From assembly GCA_030065855.1 (NCBI GenBank), contig JASJCT010000004.1, positions 21,141 through 85,140 on the forward strand: a stretch of 64,000 nucleotides of DNA, written 5' to 3'. Position 1 is the first letter of the stretch. Each line of letters starts with the position of its first letter. This stretch comes from Myxococcota bacterium. Its GTDB lineage: Bacteria; Myxococcota_A; Polyangia; JAAYKL01. The notes under the pieces were generated by a model. The model searched no databases. It worked only from the letters and a program-made list of their open reading frames with translations, and had not been told where the DNA came from. This document shows positions 27,088 to 35,251 of this stretch, in pieces. The position numbers were made by a program, and so were the translations under genes.

Positions 27088-27250
27088 TTTGCCACCTCGC
27101 CGTTAAGATTGTTTACATTTAACGTTAATTTATGCCATGAAATCCACATCATGAAAACACAACCCTTGAAAAACCCAACCCTGCGCAAAGGACCTGTGGT
27201 TGGCAAGAAGCCCATCATCCAGGACACTGAAGGGCAATAAGAGGATGTCC

Positions 27251-29398
27251 ATGAAAGAAAAGAACGACCGGTCGCCCAGTAAGATCGATGGGCAAACAGA
27301 GGAGGCCGCCTCGACAGGCCCCTCCAATTTTATCAGAGACATTATCGACGAGGACCTTAAAGCCGGTAAGAACAACGCGCGCGTTGCCACCCGTTTTCCA
27401 CCAGAACCCAACGGCTACCTCCATATCGGTCATGCCAAGTCCATCTGTCTCAACTTCGGACTGGCCACTGACTACGCCGGGACCTGCAATCTGCGCTTTG
27501 ACGATACGAATCCCAGCACTGAAGACGCGACCTATGTCGCCTCCATAATGGACGACGTGCAATGGCTGGGATTCAATTGGCAGGACCGATTGTTCTTTGC
27601 CTCTGACTATTTCGAACAATTTTATATTTATGCAGTGTCCCTCGTCGAAACGGGTAGGGCATATGTGGATAGCTTACCCACTGATGAAATAAAAAAATAC
27701 CGCGGGGACTACAACATCCCGGGCCAAGACAGTCCCTACCGAACCCGATCTGTTTCGGAAAACCTCGATCTGCTACAGCGAATGCGGGCCGGCGAATTTA
27801 AAGACGGTACCCATGTGCTCCGCGCGAAAATTGACATGCAGTCACCCAATATGAACCTGCGGGATCCGATTATTTATCGCATTCGCCACGCAACCCATCA
27901 CCGCACCAAAGACGATTGGTGCATCTACCCCATGTACGATTTTGCCCACGGCTTGGAGGATGCCATCGAGGGCATTACCCATTCGATTTGTACGCTTGAA
28001 TTCGAAAATCACCGACCCTTGTACGACTGGTTTCTAGACCAGCTCGATGTGCCCTGCCATCCCCAGCAGATTGAATTTGCGCGCCTCAATCTAAGCTATA
28101 CCGTATTGAGCAAGCGAAAACTGCTCGAACTGGTAGAGGCTGGGTGTGTGGATGGATGGGACGACCCCAGGATGCCCACCCTCTCGGGCATGCGCAGGCG
28201 GGGATACACGCCCGAGGCCATCAGAAAATTCTGCGACCGCATTGGCGTGGCCAAGCGGGACAGTATTGTGGACATGGCCCTATTGGAGCATGCGGTTCGA
28301 GAAGACCTGAACGACAGAACCTCGAGGGTCATGGCGGTCCTTCACCCCCTGCGGGTTGTCATCGAGAACTATCCCGAGGGGGAGGCCGAATATTTCGACG
28401 CGCCGCTACATCCGGAAGATCCCGGATTTGGATCGCGGGAAGTGCCGTTTTCAAGGGTGGTTTACATCGAAAGCGATGATTTTCGCGAAGATCCCCCAAA
28501 GAAGTGGCACCGACTGGCCCTGGGGCGGGAAATACGCCTGCGGTACGCATGCCTCATCAAGTGCGTGGATGTGGTCAAGGACGACAAAACCGGAGACATT
28601 ATCGAGCTAAGGTGCACCTGGGACCCGGCATCCCGGGGCGGCACTGCACCAGATGGAAGAAAGGTCCGGGGCACGAGCCATTGGGTCTCTGCAGCCCATG
28701 CTGTGGATGCCGAGGTGCGCTTGTACGACCGGTTGTTCACCAGGGAAAACCCACTCGATACCAAAGATGGCAGTGACTTCAAAGACCACATCAATCCAGA
28801 CTCCCTCGAGATAAGGCGCAACTGCAAGCTAGAGCCTGCCTTGGCCAATGCAGCGCCTGGGAGCCTGTATCAATTCGAACGGCTCGGTTACTTTTGTGTG
28901 GACACAACGAGCAGCCCTGATAGCGGCCTCATCTTCAACCGAACGGTCTCTTTGAGGGATTCCTGGGCTAAGATAGAGCGCGCGGACCAGCGCCAGGCAC
29001 AGAAAAAACAGGATCCAGGCCCCAAAAAGCGATCTCCAAAGGGCAAAGACGGCAAGCCCGGGGATACCCAAATCCCAATCGACAAATTTGCCGCGCTCGA
29101 CTTAAGGGTAGGGGAGGTAACAGAAGCGAGCCTCGTTAAAGGAGCAGATGCCCTGATCAGCCTGGTGGTAGACATCGGGGAAGCCAAGCCCCGTCACATT
29201 CTCTCCGGCATTAGGGCGTCATATCAAGAACCAGAACGCTTGGTGGGAAAAAAAGTCATGGTCCTGGCCAACATCAAGCCCAGAAAGACCAAATTTGGTA
29301 TCTCCGAAGGCATGGTGATCACAGGTCAGGGAAAAGATGGAAAAGATGCCCTTGCCACATTTCTGGGTGAGCCATTGCCTGGAGATGGGGTTTCATAG
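27251..29398 (+). CDS. glnS: Glutaminyl-tRNA synthetase with C-terminal tRNA-binding (Trbp/EMAP-II-like) domain
   Basis: A 715-residue enzyme; ATG 27251 is chosen because AAGAGG lies 6 bases upstream. The class I catalytic core has [15 protein letters not shown] (HIGH at 58-61) and the KMSKS-equivalent VLSKRK (about 285-290). The GlnRS anticodon-binding beta-barrels follow to about 570. A Lys/Pro-rich linker then leads to an added OB-fold tRNA-binding domain (about 609-715; [46 protein letters not shown]). That domain is usual in MetRS or Trbp111, not in GlnRS. The enzyme charges tRNA-Gln directly, so this organism need not rely on Glu-tRNA-Gln amidation. Confidence 0.95.
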   Translation: MKEKNDRSPSKIDGQTEEAASTGPSNFIRDIIDEDLKAGKNNARVATRFPPEPNGYLHIGHAKSICLNFGLATDYAGTCNLRFDDTNPSTEDATYVASIMDDVQWLGFNWQDRLFFASDYFEQFYIYAVSLVETGRAYVDSLPTDEIKKYRGDYNIPGQDSPYRTRSVSENLDLLQRMRAGEFKDGTHVLRAKIDMQSPNMNLRDPIIYRIRHATHHRTKDDWCIYPMYDFAHGLEDAIEGITHSICTLEFENHRPLYDWFLDQLDVPCHPQQIEFARLNLSYTVLSKRKLLELVEAGCVDGWDDPRMPTLSGMRRRGYTPEAIRKFCDRIGVAKRDSIVDMALLEHAVREDLNDRTSRVMAVLHPLRVVIENYPEGEAEYFDAPLHPEDPGFGSREVPFSRVVYIESDDFREDPPKKWHRLALGREIRLRYACLIKCVDVVKDDKTGDIIELRCTWDPASRGGTAPDGRKVRGTSHWVSAAHAVDAEVRLYDRLFTRENPLDTKDGSDFKDHINPDSLEIRRNCKLEPALANAAPGSLYQFERLGYFCVDTTSSPDSGLIFNRTVSLRDSWAKIERADQRQAQKKQDPGPKKRSPKGKDGKPGDTQIPIDKFAALDLRVGEVTEASLVKGADALISLVVDIGEAKPRHILSGIRASYQEPERLVGKKVMVLANIKPRKTKFGISEGMVITGQGKDGKDALATFLGEPLPGDGVS

Positions 29399-29460
29399 CA
29401 TATCGCCGCTCAATCGCATGTGATCTTCTAATTGGATTTGGGATGAATGTCAGTTTCAGC

Positions 29461-29531
29461 TGCAGGGCGGGCTTTACGCCCCGCCGTGTAGTTGTTGCAC
29501 TGGGGATGGCGTGGGATAAACCCACGCCATA
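29461..29531. repeat. Two adjacent hairpins between glnS and the CAP gene
   Basis: GGCGGGCTTTACGCCCCGCC and ATGGCGTGGG-ATAA-ACCCACGCCAT are two GC-rich palindromes about 30 bp apart. Neither is followed by a T-run, so they look like interspersed repeats rather than a classic terminator. Confidence 0.6.
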
Positions 29532-29622
29532 CGAGGAAATAATTGAGAGGTAGGGAAACCTGCGCTACCGTTATAGTAGGTGCGACGCCGTCGGTATTGC
29601 GGCATCAGATGGAGAGCGCAGC

Positions 29623-30210
29623 GTGGGACGAATTTTTCATTTTAGATGTATTTTTTATGTTGCATTGGTTTTATACACCGGATGCTCTGAGCTCTTTGAC
29701 TCATCAGACGACAATGGAGATCCCGGTTCCTATGATTGCGACGCCGGATCGGGCGAAGACTGGCCGAGCGATTTGGCTGCGGCGGAATGCCGGGTGTTCG
29801 AGCTGGTGAACGAATATCGCGCCCAAGGGGCGGACTGCGGAGGGGCAGGGGTCTTTGGTCCTGCAGATCCCCTGGCGCTGCAGGCCGATCTCATCGACGC
29901 TGCGAGGTGGCACAGCGAGGATATGGGCGAGCGAAACTACTTCTCCCATGACAGCCCAGGTGGTCCAAACGGCGATACCATGCAGGACCGCATAGAATCC
30001 GCCGGCTATGTGAATTGGCTGACCATTGGTGAAAATATCGCCGCAGGGAACGCCTCAGCTGACGGCACCATGATAGACTGGATGGCCTCCCCAGGGCATT
30101 GCGCCAATATCATGAACCCGGACTTTACCCAAATCGGTATTGGCTATGCCAGGGTATCGGGCAGTACATACACCCATTATTGGACACAGGATTTTGGTAC
30201 GCCGAGATAG
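29623..30210 (+). CDS. CAP-domain (SCP/PR-1) lipoprotein
   Basis: A 195-residue protein from GTG 29623, with GGAGAG 9 bases upstream. The lipoprotein signal ends in LVLYTGC. The CAP fold is clear: ECRVFELVNEYRAQGADCGG, DLIDAARWHSEDMGERNYFS (His and Glu of the CAP tetrad), HDSPGGPNGDTMQDRIESAG, IGENIAAGNASA and WMASPGHCANIMNPDFTQIG. Bacterial CAP proteins are secreted or surface proteins of mostly unknown function. Cysteines suggest disulfides, consistent with export. Confidence 0.9.
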   Translation: MGRIFHFRCIFYVALVLYTGCSELFDSSDDNGDPGSYDCDAGSGEDWPSDLAAAECRVFELVNEYRAQGADCGGAGVFGPADPLALQADLIDAARWHSEDMGERNYFSHDSPGGPNGDTMQDRIESAGYVNWLTIGENIAAGNASADGTMIDWMASPGHCANIMNPDFTQIGIGYARVSGSTYTHYWTQDFGTPR

Positions 30211-30231
30211 GTCCTTCAAAGGCCTGAGGTG

Positions 30232-30801
30232 CTATAACTTTTCTCCAGAGATTTTTACCTCCATCGAGCAACTGATTAAGGGCTCGTCCAGATCAAAAAA
30301 CTCTTCCATCACTTCACCACAGGCCTCGGCATCGTCCCCTTTTATGGTCATTTCTCCTGTTGCTGTTCCGGAAAAGGTGGACTCGGATTTGAATGTGACT
30401 TTCTGTTCCAGAGTGGTCTCTAAAGAACAATCCAAGCCCGGTACCTCCAAATCTTCTGTTTCTGACTCTGTTATGGTTATTGAATTGCCGTCCAGGTCAT
30501 ATGTTTCTCCATCTTCGAGACAGCTATCTTCGTCTTCTGTTTCACACTCATAGACCGTAAGTTCTTCGTCGTCTTCGTCCACCTCGATTTTAATGTAGTC
30601 CGGGCCGTCGTCCTCTTCTTCATCTGTATCGATATCTCCTTCTGGGCAGTTGTTTTCAACTTCTTCTGCCTCTACCTCCCACATACCGTCGACCTCGCTC
30701 AGATCAACTGAATTCTCTTCATCGTCACATGCGGATAGTAGCAATGCGCAGAAAACAGTGATGCTCAGAGTTGCCGCAAATACCGAACCGTTCTTTTTCA
30801 T
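30232..30801 (-). CDS. Small acidic lipoprotein
   Basis: A 189-residue lipoprotein from ATG 30801 (AAGGAG upstream); signal MKKNGSVFAATLSITVFCAL ending LLSAC. The mature part is extremely acidic (DIDTDEEEDDGP; EVDEDDEELTVYECETEDED) with paired cysteines and alternating beta-prone stretches, ending in ISCSMEVKISGEKL. No family recognised; it resembles the small lipocalin-like lipoproteins frequent in Myxococcota. It is convergent with the CAP gene, 21 bp apart. Confidence 0.82.
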   Translation of the reverse strand: MKKNGSVFAATLSITVFCALLLSACDDEENSVDLSEVDGMWEVEAEEVENNCPEGDIDTDEEEDDGPDYIKIEVDEDDEELTVYECETEDEDSCLEDGETYDLDGNSITITESETEDLEVPGLDCSLETTLEQKVTFKSESTFSGTATGEMTIKGDDAEACGEVMEEFFDLDEPLISCSMEVKISGEKL

Positions 30802-30918
30802 AGGGTCATTCTCCTTGTTTGAATGCACCTATATTTTACTACAAGGTCTGCGGAAGGCCAAAATCAAGGGTTCAGATCGTAACTTCTCCAAAAACCAGTG
30901 GTAAGCGTTCAAATTTTT

Positions 30919-30998
30919 GTAGGTAAGGGGTTTGTCCCCTCACTTGTAACATCTTGATATATCTAGCTTTTCAAAGCGGGGATAAACCCCTCACCTAC
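30919..30998. repeat. Long inverted repeat with 21-bp arms
   Basis: GTAGGTAAGGGGTTTGTCCC and its near-perfect complement GGGGATAAACCCCTCACCTA enclose a 37-bp loop. It lies just behind the last gene of the flagellar locus (TPR gene ending at 31051) and could end transcription there, although no T-run was seen. Confidence 0.7.
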
Positions 30999-31050
30999 AT
31001 CTATTTCTTCGTTTTGCCACCACTTTTTGAGAATGTACGCTCGGATCTAT

Positions 31051-32142
31051 CTACTGGGCAGCAACAGCGGATTGTTTTTGGGGCAGAATATTCTGTATGC
31101 TTGGTGTGTGGGATTTGCCGCCAATGCGGTGTTCGAGAAACCTGGAAACCTCTGTTCCTTTTCCGGCGGCGTTGCCGATGCGAACCGTTTCCATCATCAG
31201 TCCATCGTCCTTGGGTCTTAAGTCAGATGCGGTCATCATCATTAAAAACGCATCGTCTAACTTGCCTTGGGCCTCCTTAACGACCGCCAATCCATGGCAT
31301 CCTGCCACCAATGCCGGTTGGTGCTTGAGGGCAGAGGAAAAGAATTGATCAGCGCTTTCCAGATCTCCTTTGAGTGCGGCAATGCGGGCCAGTCCACACA
31401 TGGCGCGGGCGCATTGAGGATCGAGGTCGAGCGCACATGTCAGGGCATCTAGACACTGGGGCACGCGGCCGGCCAGGTCGTGGCAGGCAGCGACGAGCAG
31501 CGCATATTCCCGCACCATTTCTGCTGTCTTCAACTGCTGTTCAATAGAGGCTAAACCTTGTTCAGCCGATGCCCAATCCCCCTTGTCTAGGGCGATCTCC
31601 GCGTCGATCAGTATCTGGTAGGTCTCGTCCTCGGATCTGTAGGCTTCCCAAAGGCTGAAAAAGGGACCGCTGATGACCTCATCGATGCGTTCAAAACCCG
31701 TACGAATGAGCATCGCACAGGTCTCTTCAGTGGTATATTCACCGTATTCTTGAGGCGTTAATAACTTTCCCTGCCACGGTGTTTCAGTTGCGATGATGGC
31801 CTTATGCCCTTTGTCGACTCGGCTCGACAGCAACCGATAGACATGGCTTGGCGTGTTTACCCGGGAGGGCCCGAATAGCCATACCCCGAGCTGTGCGGTC
31901 CCAATCGACGTATTTCCTGGCGGTTTGCCCCCAAGTGGGTGCAGATGGGATGGCTCGCGCCGGACATAGGCGTCGGCATCTTCGTAGTGTTCGATGACAA
32001 CTTGTCCTGCTGATCTGATATCGACTTCCGCAACAGCACCGCTGATTGCTTCAACAGTTGGGAAGACGATTTGGCTGCGAAGTGTGTCCCGTGCGCACGC
32101 CAGTGCCTGCTCAAGCTTCGATAACTCCATCGTCGCCGACAT
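31051..32142 (-). CDS. TPR protein at the end of the flagellar locus
   Basis: A 363-residue cytoplasmic protein. Residues 1-165 are unassigned; residues about 175-340 carry TPR-like helical pairs (ALDKGDWASAEQGLASIEQQ; LDPQCARAMCGLARIAALKG; DLESADQFFSSALKHQPALV; AVVKEAQGKLDDAFLMMMTA). Its start overlaps the end of the HATPase gene by 32 bp, so the two are likely co-translated. A scaffolding or regulatory role in the flagellar system is inferred from position only. Confidence 0.8.
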   Translation of the reverse strand: MSATMELSKLEQALACARDTLRSQIVFPTVEAISGAVAEVDIRSAGQVVIEHYEDADAYVRREPSHLHPLGGKPPGNTSIGTAQLGVWLFGPSRVNTPSHVYRLLSSRVDKGHKAIIATETPWQGKLLTPQEYGEYTTEETCAMLIRTGFERIDEVISGPFFSLWEAYRSEDETYQILIDAEIALDKGDWASAEQGLASIEQQLKTAEMVREYALLVAACHDLAGRVPQCLDALTCALDLDPQCARAMCGLARIAALKGDLESADQFFSSALKHQPALVAGCHGLAVVKEAQGKLDDAFLMMMTASDLRPKDDGLMMETVRIGNAAGKGTEVSRFLEHRIGGKSHTPSIQNILPQKQSAVAAQ

Positions 32143-32845
32143 TTTGCATCACCTCCGTAGATTCCCAAAGCGCGGTTTCAAGTGGCGTTGGGCCACCGCT
32201 GTCTTTTGTGGGGAGTGGTTTTTTGTCGGAAAGTCCGATCTCAGCTTCTGGCGGCGAGAGGGAAGTGCCGCCGATGGGTACGGCAAGCCGAAACCCCACA
32301 CCGTTGTTGGGCTCGAACAGCTCAACTGTCGCGCGAATCGCTGCTGCGGCTTTCCGGGCTGAAAAGAGGCCAAAGCCGGTGTCCCAATCTGCAACGCGCG
32401 TTGTAAAACACGGGCTCATCAGGTTTGTGCGAATTTCTTCGGGCAGGGAACCACCCCGACCGATCGCATCCACGCCAGCATATTTCTTGTGCCACCAGGT
32501 TCTCAAGATCACGGTTCCAGGGCCGGGTTCAACCGAAGCTGAGGCATTCTCTGCAATAGATGTAATGATCGGAACGACGTCATCCACATTGATACCTATG
32601 GGCGGGATCACCGGGTCGATGATCAGCTCGACGCGAATGCCTCGACGACTCACCTTCTCCGCCACCAACCGGGCTGCCATATGACAGGCAATGTTCAAAT
32701 CCTGGTTGTTCGGGATTGTTCCATTAGGCTTTGGGCTTAAGGATAGGCTGGCAAATTCCCACAAGCTGCCGAGTGCGTGACCCGCGAGCCGAACTGCCGG
32801 AGACGCCGATTGTTGATCCTTGCCTATCACTATTGTTTGTATCAT
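32111..32845 (-). CDS. GHKL/HATPase-domain protein without a kinase dimerisation domain
   Basis: A 244-residue protein from ATG 32845 (MIQTIVIGKD). It has the N-box (IITSIAENASASVEPGPG), a modified G1/F-box region (GRGGSLPEEIRTNLMSPCFT) and the G2 loop (WDTGFGLFSARKAAAA) of histidine-kinase ATPases. The first 60 residues contain no convincing H-box phospho-acceptor. It could be an anti-sigma-type kinase or a degenerate sensor. It follows fliS directly and overlaps the TPR gene. Confidence 0.78.
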   Translation of the reverse strand: MIQTIVIGKDQQSASPAVRLAGHALGSLWEFASLSLSPKPNGTIPNNQDLNIACHMAARLVAEKVSRRGIRVELIIDPVIPPIGINVDDVVPIITSIAENASASVEPGPGTVILRTWWHKKYAGVDAIGRGGSLPEEIRTNLMSPCFTTRVADWDTGFGLFSARKAAAAIRATVELFEPNNGVGFRLAVPIGGTSLSPPEAEIGLSDKKPLPTKDSGGPTPLETALWESTEVMQNVGDDGVIEA

Positions 32846-32872
32846 CTCTCGCCCCACAGTCCCCAACCTGCG

Positions 32873-33247
32873 CTATTGAACCACTACCCGTGCCCAGGCA
32901 TCTCTTAAATTCGTGAGTTGATCTACGACGGGTGATAGCGGCTCTGGATCCATGTTTCCATTGGCTTCGATCAGCTGCCCCAGCATGAACTGGTAGATTT
33001 GCTCCAGGTTGGCGCACAATTCCGGAGCCTTGCCGTGATCGAGTGAGTTGATGAACTCGGCGATGATCGCATAGGCCTTACTGAGGGTGAGTTCCTTTGC
33101 CTTGGCATTACCGGCCTCGATCTGCTTTTGGGCGAGCCCGACGAATCGAATGGCCGCGTCGTACAAGGTTAATAGCATCTTACCCGGATTTTGATCCATT
33201 TGGTAAGTGGTATCAATCGCTTGTGGTTGACTGGTCACCTGCTGCAT
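32873..33247 (-). CDS. fliS: Flagellin export chaperone FliS, copy 1
   Basis: A 124-residue four-helix FliS. Seen: NPGKMLLTLYDAAIRFVGLA near the N-terminus and KELTLSKAYAIIAEFINSLD in the middle. FliS caps the C-terminal helices of flagellin in the cytoplasm and delivers it to FlhA. It lies behind flagellin A, with which it is presumably co-expressed. It is clearly paralogous to the copy at 34772-35200. Confidence 0.93.
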   Translation of the reverse strand: MQQVTSQPQAIDTTYQMDQNPGKMLLTLYDAAIRFVGLAQKQIEAGNAKAKELTLSKAYAIIAEFINSLDHGKAPELCANLEQIYQFMLGQLIEANGNMDPEPLSPVVDQLTNLRDAWARVVVQ

Positions 33248-33346
33248 TTTTTTTCCTCCAATATCATGTCGAGCAATTGTCTGCTCGATAGTGATAACCC
33301 TGTGTTAAGGCAACCGGTCATTTAAAAGACGCGGTTGGTCGAGCCC

Positions 33347-34192
33347 TTACCCGGAAATAAGCGCCAGGGCCATGGTCGGCAACTGCTGTGCCTGGGCCAA
33401 CACGGATACGCCGGCCTGCATCAGAATCTGGCTTCTGGTAAGGGTCACGGTTTCAGCTGCCACATCTACATCTCTAATGCGACTGTTTGCCGCGGAGAGG
33501 TTTTCCCGTTGTGTGGCTAAGTTTCGAATCGTCACTTCAAGCCTGTTTTGAGCAGCACCCAGGTCACCTCGAATACCGGATACATCGAGAATCGCCTGAT
33601 CGACCACAGAGAGGACGGATCGCGCTCCTGCCACCGTAGAGATGGTCTGTGATTGCAAGCGATTGCCTGCCGAGCCGAGCTGGCTGGCATAGGATCCTGT
33701 GATTGAAATCGTAATACGATCATTAGAGACATTGTAAAGGCCTACTTGAATGGAAAGGCCAGCAGAAGTACTGCCGTCGAGCAGCTTCTGTCCGTTGAAT
33801 TCTGTCACCGAGGCGATACGATTGATTTCTTGTACTAATTTATCAAACTCAGCATGCAGATAGACGCGTTCTTCAGTTCCGAGTGTGCCAGTGGAAGATT
33901 GGACCGCGAGTTCTCGAATCCTAACGATTGCGTTGCTGACCTGATCCAGTGCACCTTCAGCTGTTTGTACCAGAGAGATACCATCATTGGCATTGCGCTC
34001 GGCCTGGGCTGTACCTCGGATTTGCGCGCGCAGTTTTTCACTGATCGCTAGGCCGGCGGCGTCGTCTTTGGCTGCGGTAATCCGAAGACCAGAAGAAAGT
34101 CGAGCGAGACTCGTCGTAAGCGCGTTCTCGGTCCGGCCCAGGTTGCGCTGTGCATTGATAGCTGCGATATTCGTGTTGATGACTAATCCCAT
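33347..34192 (-). CDS. fliC: Flagellin A (compact, D0-D1 only)
   Basis: A 281-residue flagellin starting MGLVINTNIAAINAQRNLGR, with the conserved N-terminal D0/D1 (LARLSSGLRITAAKDDAAGL) and C-terminal D1/D0 (ENLSAANSRIRDVDVAAETV, QILMQAGVSVLAQAQQLPTM). The central variable D2/D3 domains are absent, so the filament would be smooth and thin. It is the most divergent of the four flagellins (its middle differs, e.g. GLYNVSNDRITISITGSYAS) and has its own chaperone gene downstream. No canonical sigma-28 promoter was found upstream. Confidence 0.97.
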   Translation of the reverse strand: MGLVINTNIAAINAQRNLGRTENALTTSLARLSSGLRITAAKDDAAGLAISEKLRAQIRGTAQAERNANDGISLVQTAEGALDQVSNAIVRIRELAVQSSTGTLGTEERVYLHAEFDKLVQEINRIASVTEFNGQKLLDGSTSAGLSIQVGLYNVSNDRITISITGSYASQLGSAGNRLQSQTISTVAGARSVLSVVDQAILDVSGIRGDLGAAQNRLEVTIRNLATQRENLSAANSRIRDVDVAAETVTLTRSQILMQAGVSVLAQAQQLPTMALALISG

Positions 34193-34196
34193 TCTG

Positions 34197-34209
34197 TCCC
34201 TCCGTGGAT
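34197..34209 (-). promoter_or_regulatory. Shine-Dalgarno hairpin of flagellin A
   Basis: The leader reads ATCCACGGAGGGACAG just before the ATG. UCC and GGG can pair around an ACGGA loop, a CsrA-type site (ANGGA in a loop) covering the Shine-Dalgarno sequence. The stem is only 3 bp, so support is weaker than for flagellins B and C. Confidence 0.4.
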
Positions 34210-34349
34210 GCCTGGACGCACGTGACCTGCGGCTTCTGTTTGACAGAAACCTAACCCCCGTTCCAAGGCGCTGTTATCTAGCGGCGGCCTGCCTTGGCCT
34301 GCCGTTTCAGTTCGCTAAACAGGCAATTTGCAATATGGATGCCGACTTT

Positions 34350-34775
34350 TTAGGCGTTGCTATCCACGATGACAGGCGGGCGAATATGGGCCCGGTGTGA
34401 TGCACTGAGATACCCTTTACCCAGATGGGAATCCCTGAGTTTGGAGAGGATACTTAAGCGTTTTTCTTTAGCAATATCAATAAGTTGGTGGTTTTCTTTC
34501 GCAATCGTATCGCAAAGGGAACGGCCTTCGAGGATAATTTTTTCCGCTCGGGTAGCAATGCTCAGATCAATCTGAGGCCATTTCTCTTGCCTTAAATCGG
34601 AAATCTGCCTCAGCTGATCGTCAAGCTTCTGAATCTGGGCGATGACTTCTTGACGCTTTTCGAGGGTTGCCAGAATCTCCGGCTCTTCGGTGTGGATATT
34701 GAACGAATGCGTTGAGATGTCTTTTAATAGATCGCGCCATATCGTTAAGACATCGATGATCGCTTCTGAGGTCAT
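34350..34775 (-). CDS. FliT-like coiled-coil flagellar chaperone
   Basis: A 141-residue, all-helical protein with no strong family motif (EILATLEKRQEVIAQIQKLD; KIILEGRSLCDTIAKENHQL). Its ATG overlaps the fliS stop by 4 bp (ATGA), the classic fliS-fliT arrangement, and fliD lies just upstream. FliT is the export chaperone of the filament cap FliD. The assignment rests on position, size and helical pattern. Confidence 0.65.
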   Translation of the reverse strand: MTSEAIIDVLTIWRDLLKDISTHSFNIHTEEPEILATLEKRQEVIAQIQKLDDQLRQISDLRQEKWPQIDLSIATRAEKIILEGRSLCDTIAKENHQLIDIAKEKRLSILSKLRDSHLGKGYLSASHRAHIRPPVIVDSNA

Positions 34776-35200
34776 CGCGATGCCACTTGTTCAGTGGTGG
34801 GCGTTTGTTCAGTAAGCGTTATGGCCGCCTTTGCCACTGCTTCGGCCCAGGTCGCACGCAGATCGACGAGGTGGGTCAGGACGGGAATGAGCGGTTCAGC
34901 AGTCATTAGTGTGTTTGCCTCACTCATCTTTTCGAGCATGAACCCATATATTGCCTCTAAATTCTGGCAGAGTTCTGGGGCCTTGTCGTGATCAAGGGCG
35001 TTAATGAATTCGGCGATAATGGCGTAGGCTTTACTGAGGGCGATACCCTTTGCCGCCATATCCCCTGCTTCGATTTGCTGCTTTGCCAGTCGCACAAATC
35101 GGATGGCTGCGTCATAGAGCATCAATAGAATGCGGCCGGGGTTGGCGGTTTCCAATTGTACTTTGCGGTATGTCTGTTGCTGATAATTCACATTTGCCAT
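34772..35200 (-). CDS. fliS: Flagellin export chaperone FliS, copy 2
   Basis: A 142-residue FliS with NPGRILLMLYDAAIRFVRLA and GIALSKAYAIIAEFINALDH. It has a longer C-terminal tail (TLTEQTPTTEQVASR) than copy 1. Gene order fliD-fliS-fliT is conserved here. Two FliS proteins beside four flagellins raise the possibility of client specialisation. Confidence 0.94.
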   Translation of the reverse strand: MANVNYQQQTYRKVQLETANPGRILLMLYDAAIRFVRLAKQQIEAGDMAAKGIALSKAYAIIAEFINALDHDKAPELCQNLEAIYGFMLEKMSEANTLMTAEPLIPVLTHLVDLRATWAEAVAKAAITLTEQTPTTEQVASR

Positions 35201-35251
35201 GATCCGGTTGTCTCCCCTTGTATATAAATTGTGATCCTGTACCTTCTACGC

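Noticed and set aside
33262..33290. Hairpin CGAGCAGACAATTGCTCG upstream of fliS copy 1 as a terminator
   Set aside because: It lacks an adjacent T-run in the right place and lies in the fliS leader; no function can be supported.
34230..34275. Sigma-28 promoter for flagellin A
   Set aside because: A TTATCTAGC motif is present, but no TAAA lies at the required 15-base distance.
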